Origin: Botrytis cinerea B05.10
Lineage: Eukaryota > Ascomycota > Leotiomycetes > Helotiales > Sclerotiniaceae
Length of the DNA: 64,000 bases
NCBI RefSeq assembly: GCF_000143535.2
Contig: NC_037314.1
Span: 2,418,001 to 2,482,000, forward strand
Direction: 5' to 3'
In this document: positions 58,706 through 64,000 of the stretch, piece after piece
Layout of the letters: each line of letters begins with the position of its first letter
Numbering within the stretch: position 1 is the stretch's first letter
Notes under the pieces: model-generated
What the model saw: only the letters and a program-made list of their open reading frames with translations
Databases searched by the model: none
What the model was told of the DNA's origin: nothing
Position numbers and translations under genes: made by a program

Positions 58706-60570
58706 CTATACCTGCCTCTTACCCACCGCTCCCAAATTAACCACATTCCTCAAATTGCCAAATGGCAAAACATCACTGATTCTCTTCGAACCACTCAGCC
58801 ACATGACCAATCTATCTACTCCGCATCCCCATCCACCAGTCGGTGGTAATCCGACTTCCAACGCTTGGATATATCCTTCATCCACTTTATTTATCGGATT
58901 CTCTATATCTTTATACCTCAACTGTTCTCTGAACTTATAGCTTTGTTCGAATGGTGAATTTTCCTCCTCGTACATATTGGCTATTTCTTGGTGCTGAATG
59001 AACAGTTCCACGCGCGCGGAGACAAGCTGGTTGGTTTTGGGATCGAGGAAGGATTTGGAAAGCGGTGCCATCGAAGAAGGATGGTGCATAATGAATGTTG
59101 GTTCCGAACAATGGGGTTCAATATAGAGGGATGCGAGCTCATCTAGGAGACGAGGAAGAGTAGGGTTTTCGGGGACTTCGAGGCTGTGTCTTGTGAAGAT
59201 TTCGAGAAGGTCTTTTCTAGCGTCATCTTTCTGGAGATCTGGTAGCTTTTCACCGAGTGCAGCTTCGACTGCGGGTATGAATTCGATTCGTTTAAAGGGT
59301 TTTGTGTATAAATCCTCTTCGAAGCGTGGGAGTTCAGCAAACGGCATGTATTTGACTTGTTGAGGATCATCACGCAGTCCATTTACAAGACGTACAAGGC
59401 CTGAAATCAACTTCTCGGTCATGGAAATAAGATCCTCGAGGTCGGCATACGCTTTGTAAAATTCACAAGTTGTAAATTCCGGATTGTGTATCGCATCAAG
59501 ACCTTCATTTCGGAATGCAGGACCAATCTCGAAGACTCGATCTAAACCACCAATCACTAAACGTTTTAACCACAACTCAGGAGCTATTCTCAGAGCCAAC
59601 TGTTTTTCGGGGAACTCGGTTGCATTCGTTTTGAATGGTTGAGCCATGGCACCTGAAGCCTGGTCGGCAAGAATTGGTGTTTGAAATTCGAGGAAATCAT
59701 CTTGAACTAGGAAATCACGGATATGCTGTGTGATTTTGGATCGAAGACGTAGAGTAGCAGCAACATCATTGTTGACAAGAAGATCAAGATGTCGATTTCG
59801 AATACGACTTTCTGGATCCTCCAACTTTTGAGGCACTGGTGCCAGACTTGGGGTCAATACTTTAGGTATTTCGATTAATCTGAGAGTGTAGAACCCATTT
59901 TCTTTGCGAATTGGGTAACCAGTCGCAGCTATTACATGTTAGATTCACAAACAACATGGACACGTAGAATTTTCACTCACAAATCATGTCTCCACGTTGC
60001 ATAAGATAGGTTAGGTTTTCGAAGGAGATCGGTGATTGCACATTAACATCTTGGTTTTTGTATATCATCCCAGATTCAGCCTCTAATTGAATTGAATAAC
60101 CATCTTCTATTATATTCATAAAGACAAGCTTTGAGCCAAGCTTTCGTATACTTCCAACTCTACCTACAAAAAAATCAACTCCTATTCATTCTCTGCTTCG
60201 AAGATGGTTCCTTACCATGCAGCGTAAGAGCAATGGCATCATCACTATCCACACCTGGTAACATTTCCGCACATTTTTCAAGACAACTTTTCACCGATAC
60301 GATTTTACCAACCTTTTTGATTCTGGGATAGTGTAGAGCGCCAGCTGACTGAAGTTTTTTTATCCTAGTTTCGGTGGGGTCTAAACCGTCCTTCAACTTT
60401 ACCCTACGAATCTTCAAGTTCTCTTCTGTCTCGCAGTAGGGTCTCTTCGACCTCTCACTGCGTAGAGAGTAATGTGTAGAAAACAGTCGTGCATATGCAG
60501 CTGGTTTTACCGGAAGAATATCATGATAGAGGTAGGGTCTAAGAAACCGAAGACCAGTAAGAGAACTCAT
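58706..60570 (-). CDS. Mitochondrial lysyl-tRNA synthetase (Msk1-like)
   Basis: Charges mitochondrial tRNA-Lys. Exons 60216-60570, 59981-60163 and 58706-59928 give 586 aa. The N-terminus (MSSLTGLRFLRPYLYHDILP..., few acids, Arg present) is a mitochondrial presequence. An OB-fold anticodon domain follows (GRVGSIRKLGSKLVF). The class II core shows motif 1 around FLVQDDFLEFQTPIL, motif 2 FEIGPAFRNEGLDAIHNPEF and motif 3 GWGCGVDRLVMWLSG. FEIGPAFRNEG and GVDRL are diagnostic of LysRS-type class IIb enzymes. The protein is longer and more divergent than cytosolic LysRS in the C-terminal half, as is usual for Msk1. Start at ATG 60570. Confidence 0.95.
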
Positions 60571-61094
60571 CCTATATTCTTGAACACGAATCAATTAGCT
60601 TGAATTCAACGGAAAACAATGTGAAATCAAATGAAGATGTGAATTTGAGTTTTTTCAGACAACGGATCGATGTGAGATCAACCACTCTCCCGAAGAAGGG
60701 TGTCAGTCGCAACGGTTCTAATGTTATATGGAAATCATCATATAAACTCGTGGATATATTGAGCAGCAAGCAAAGAAGAAACATCATACATACCAATTAA
60801 TTATTACACTCTCTGAGACCAATGGTTGGTAAATAATAAGAGAGTGTTATTGTTGACGAGGAAATCGAATGGATTATTCGAAGCTCAGCTTCGAATTTTA
60901 TCTTCCAAAAAATGTGCACCTCCGGAATATTGATTTACCGACGCTAGTCGAGCTTTCCCTTCAAAGTTCATCCACCTAGGATTGAATCGAAGATATCAAA
61001 CCAAAAGAAGCCCAAAATATATTCAATATTAATACAGCCCTCTCGCATACGAATCACATATTTCCCAACTTCAAATACATAAAATACCGCAATC
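60571..61094. promoter_or_regulatory. Divergent intergenic region, LysRS / Tim10
   Basis: About 520 bp between divergent starts of two nuclear genes for mitochondrial proteins. No specific motif identified. Confidence 0.5.
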
Positions 61095-61623
61095 ATGTCG
61101 ATGTTTGGAATGGGTCGTCCTCAACCATCTTCGCAGGAGAAAATCGCTGCTGCTGAGCAAGAGATGGATTTGATTACTGATATGTTCAACAAGTACGTTG
61201 CCAATGAATTTATTTGCCATTGGGGGAAGGCTCCTCAAACCTCACAGCTCGTCGCACTCGAATCTTTACAGCTATACTCCATACTCAAACAATCTACCCT
61301 CACTGCATGCAGTAGCTCATGGCGGGGCAGCGGAGCGCCATTACCCCAGAAGCTTGGAATGGCTTCCTTTTACTTGGAATACTTTCATGATTTTAACCCA
61401 TGCTAACAATTTTTCCTCTAGACTCAGTCAATCCTGCATCAAAAAGTGCATTCCCAAAGATTACCGTGAGGGTGAACTCAACAAGGGCGAAGGCGTCTGT
61501 ATCGACCGCTGCGCATCCAAATTTTTCGACGTCCAAATGAAGATTTCTGAACTATTACAAGCTGAGGCCGCAGCTAAGGGAGCTGGTGGTGGTGGATTCG
61601 GAGGTGGTGGATTTGGAATGTAA
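61095..61623 (+). CDS. tim10: Mitochondrial intermembrane-space chaperone Tim10
   Basis: Small Tim protein that, in a hexamer with Tim9, escorts hydrophobic carrier proteins to the inner membrane. Exons 61095-61192 and 61422-61623 give 99 aa; the 229-bp intron is long for this window. The twin CX3C motif is complete: C38/C42 (CIKKC) and C59/C63 (CIDRC), 16 residues apart. The N-terminal helix ([20 protein letters not shown]) and KIPKDY-like loop ([18 protein letters not shown]) distinguish it from Tim9. The C-terminus ends in a glycine-rich tail ([12 protein letters not shown]). No presequence, as expected for Mia40 substrates. Confidence 0.96.
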
Positions 61624-61981
61624 ATTAAAGATATTTATGAAGAGAGGTTGGAGGAAGTTGTGTATTATTGAGCCGGTTCATTTGGGTAAATAAATGATGC
61701 AAAGATGACATGACGAAAAGGCAGGCACGAAAAGGACTCCACCAGAATACGTCGAGGCTATGAAGAATATCTATGGGTGATGATGATAAGCTCATCGGTG
61801 TTAATATTGTACAATAGAATGTGGTATAAGGATCACACAAGGTGGTTATTTAAGTCCACTGCCCCCCATCTCTAAAACTCCAATCCATACTACCATGCTC
61901 AGATAAATATAAATGCTTGATGGGTATTCCCAAAACGCCTGCTAAATGAATCTCCTCGGATCAACAAGGTTGATATAAAAT
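61624..61981. other. Intergenic region between convergent genes
   Basis: About 360 bp between the 3' ends of tim10 (plus) and the Stb6-like gene (minus). Nothing else recognised. Confidence 0.6.
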
Positions 61982-64000
61982 TCAAGGATTCCTCGGTGCC
62001 ACAATATTTGGTCCAGTACCAATTCCCGTAATAGAGCGAACAAGCCAATGAGCCCAACTTTCCTTTCTAAAAATGTTTTCCAGTTCATCAGCTCGTGCCT
62101 CCAGATCATCTACCTGTCTTTCGAATTGAGATACTCCATCCTCTACATCCTGTACCTTTGACACAAGAGAATTGAGCTCGTACTCAAGTTTGGCTCCAAG
62201 GACTTCAATATCCTTGAGAGTTTCTGTAACATGTGATCGTTCTTCGCCAAGGAAATCCTGTGTATTGTTCCTTAAATCTTGGTATTCTTCGCTCAACTGC
62301 ATGTGTAATTCCTGAAACCTTTCTTGGTCCAGAGCAGCTTGATCGTCTAAGTGATTGATCCCGTCGATCTTCCTTTGTACCCATGGGCATAGATTATTTT
62401 GAAGGTCCAATATCTTCTCGTATATTCGTTTATAATCCTCGTTGAGTAATTTGTGATTTTGTAGAGCGAGCCAGTCATCTGATTCGTCAAACATGTCAGT
62501 AATCCCAACGGGTTCCCAAGTTAGAACGGCGTCTTCGGCATCACTGAAAGACACATGACGCTGTAATTGATCTTCGCAACGATATCTCCTAGAATGGGAT
62601 GCATCGGAAACACTGTGCCGACGATGAAGTATTGCCACAAAATTATGATTATCACTACGTTCTGCTTCTAGAACTGGGCCTTCAAGGTCACCTTCGCCAC
62701 AAATAGACCCGGAAATAGAAGGTTCCTTTGCAACAAGTTCACGACGAATCTCTTGCGCCTGGGCCTGCCATTGCTCTTCGGCTTCCGCGACTTTCCTTTC
62801 TTCCAATTGTGAAGCAGTTGGAATTTGGGTGAGACCTGGTATGCTTGTCTTAGAATTACCAGGAGGTGATTCGCTATCACTTTCGCGTAGCCCAGCCTGC
62901 GCCAATCCATTTGTAAAGTCTTTACTTTTTGGGATCCCATTTTCATATTCTCCTGGTTTGATTTTCCAACTAAATGCTTTGTTGATTGTCGGAGTAGATG
63001 GTGTGCCTATTCCATGAGGTGTTGAAGTCAGATGTCCCGGGCTAAAATAACCACCGTTCTCATCGAAGTCACGAATTTCGTCTTTCAATTGTTTACTGGT
63101 ATGACCGCGTAGACCAACAGCATCCTTAATTCGCCCAAAGCCTTGCTTGGCTTCACTCATCTTGCCGGTAGCCTTTTTGAAAACAGCTTTATGGAGTTGG
63201 ATTTCTCGATCGTTCGGTGTTTCCAACATACTCGTGGCCGATCCTGGCGGCTGTGCGGAGTATATATCATCGGAGACTTCTTTCTTGCGAGTGTCTACAT
63301 CATCCTCTGGTGGCACTGAATCTGCTCTACTGTGAGACCACATGTACCCGCCATGGTCATCCTTTGTGAATGACATGTGAGCCGCAGCGGGCTCTGATTT
63401 CCCATGATCATCGGCACCTGTCCGTCTTGATTTTCCATACCACAACCATTTAGATCTTGCTCCATGTATCAAACTTATGAAGCGCTCCAAGTCCCAGGTT
63501 TCAATGTCGGCAATACCAGATTTATCACGACCAACCATTCCCATAACCATTTCACCACTCTTCCCACTAACTTCTGCAAGGGTCGATTTGACTGCTTTTG
63601 GAACTGCCCAACCCTCTCCTGCAGCACCTTTTGCAGTACTTTGATGCAATCGCTGTAAAGTGTGCCTGTCCAATCTCCTAGTACGCTCCATCTTTTGGGA
63701 CTTTTGAAAATAAGCAATACCACGCTTGAGACTAACAACATCAAATGCGTCCTTCGCCACCGGGGCTCCATAGTAATTGAGTCGATTTCTGGCACCCATT
63801 AGTAACCCGAGGAGTGCGGCCACAGTAGTCGGACCCAAGATTCCATCGGAGGGTTCAATATTGTAGTATTCGGATCCAATCTCGGTCCACCAATCATTTA
63901 TCGCTCCCTCCGTGACGTCGCAAAGACAGCCGTCCGCATATTCCTGTTCTAATTTTCCAAATATCATTAGGGCGACTTGACAAAGTTTCACTAATTCTAT
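61982..64000 (-). CDS. Conserved fungal protein, possibly Stb6-like (5' end beyond the window)
   Basis: The frame is open from the right edge to the stop at 61982, so the gene is partial at its 5' end; about 670 residues are visible. The first 150 visible residues are the most ordered: DGILGPTTVAALLGLLMGARNRLNYYG and KRGIAYFQKSQKMERTRRLDRHTL look like a peptidoglycan-binding-like helical fold found in Stb6/Stb2-type fungal proteins, which in yeast interact with Sin3. A disordered, charged middle region follows. The last 170 residues are predicted coiled coil (EELHMQLSEEYQDLRNN, DDLEARADELENIF), and the extreme C-terminus is mildly hydrophobic (AHWLVRSITGIGTGPNIV). The Stb6 name is from memory of the family and is the weakest part of this call. 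Confidence 0.7.
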   Translation of the reverse strand: MELVKLCQVALMIFGKLEQEYADGCLCDVTEGAINDWWTEIGSEYYNIEPSDGILGPTTVAALLGLLMGARNRLNYYGAPVAKDAFDVVSLKRGIAYFQKSQKMERTRRLDRHTLQRLHQSTAKGAAGEGWAVPKAVKSTLAEVSGKSGEMVMGMVGRDKSGIADIETWDLERFISLIHGARSKWLWYGKSRRTGADDHGKSEPAAAHMSFTKDDHGGYMWSHSRADSVPPEDDVDTRKKEVSDDIYSAQPPGSATSMLETPNDREIQLHKAVFKKATGKMSEAKQGFGRIKDAVGLRGHTSKQLKDEIRDFDENGGYFSPGHLTSTPHGIGTPSTPTINKAFSWKIKPGEYENGIPKSKDFTNGLAQAGLRESDSESPPGNSKTSIPGLTQIPTASQLEERKVAEAEEQWQAQAQEIRRELVAKEPSISGSICGEGDLEGPVLEAERSDNHNFVAILHRRHSVSDASHSRRYRCEDQLQRHVSFSDAEDAVLTWEPVGITDMFDESDDWLALQNHKLLNEDYKRIYEKILDLQNNLCPWVQRKIDGINHLDDQAALDQERFQELHMQLSEEYQDLRNNTQDFLGEERSHVTETLKDIEVLGAKLEYELNSLVSKVQDVEDGVSQFERQVDDLEARADELENIFRKESWAHWLVRSITGIGTGPNIVAPRNP

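Noticed and set aside
1..64000. CRISPR array, intact transposon or viral genes
   Set aside because: No regularly spaced repeats with unique spacers, no transposase, reverse transcriptase or integrase motifs, and no viral hallmark proteins were seen.

Overview
The window is nuclear DNA from a filamentous ascomycete. Genes carry several short introns (mostly 50-75 bp, GTAAGT-like donors), intergenic DNA is AT-rich, and there is a Zn2Cys6 regulator, a Clr5-type protein, a GH64 glucanase and a decayed NACHT/ankyrin STAND gene. The protein flavour suggests Leotiomycetes, probably Sclerotiniaceae (Botrytis/Sclerotinia-like); this is an inference from familiarity, not a search. Exon boundaries were read by hand from splice consensus and frame continuity; in every complete multi-exon gene model the exon lengths sum to a multiple of three.

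Layout, left to right. 0.3-8.3 kb: a possible polysaccharide locus, with a GT2 cellulose-synthase-like membrane glycosyltransferase (minus) divergent from a secreted GH16-like domain fused to a multi-pass acyltransferase-3-like domain (plus), followed by a second acyltransferase-3-like membrane protein (plus). 9.4-19.3 kb: a Gfd2/YDR514C-like RNase H-fold protein, a Pro-rich SPRY protein, an LGFP-repeat protein and a Ser/Ala/Gln-rich single-pass membrane protein. 20.3-23.9 kb: a long-chain acyl-CoA synthetase (six exons) and tRNA-Ser(AGA). 25.3-32.4 kb: a probable amine/nitrogen catabolic group, made of a Zn2Cys6 factor, a convergent APC-family permease and a divergent copper amine oxidase ending in the peroxisomal signal SKL. 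The permease/oxidase promoter is rich in GATA-factor sites. 33.2-42.3 kb: GH64 beta-1,3-glucanase, Clr5-domain protein with a long Ala-Gln tract, mitochondrial D-lactate dehydrogenase and an amidase.

44.3-46.4 kb: a broken STAND (NACHT-ankyrin) gene with nonsense codons and frame breaks. 47.2-51.9 kb: a cytochrome P450, then a pirin gene whose 730-bp intron holds an intron-containing tRNA-Gly(GCC) on the opposite strand. 52.3-64 kb: a small hypothetical gene, a J-domain-like protein lacking a normal HPD motif, a short-chain dehydrogenase, a mitochondrial lysyl-tRNA synthetase, Tim10 and the 3' part of a conserved, possibly Stb6-like gene that runs off the right edge.

The two most system-like groups are the GT2 / GH16-acyltransferase / acyltransferase trio and the regulator / permease / amine oxidase trio. 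I saw no CRISPR array, no intact transposon and no viral genes.
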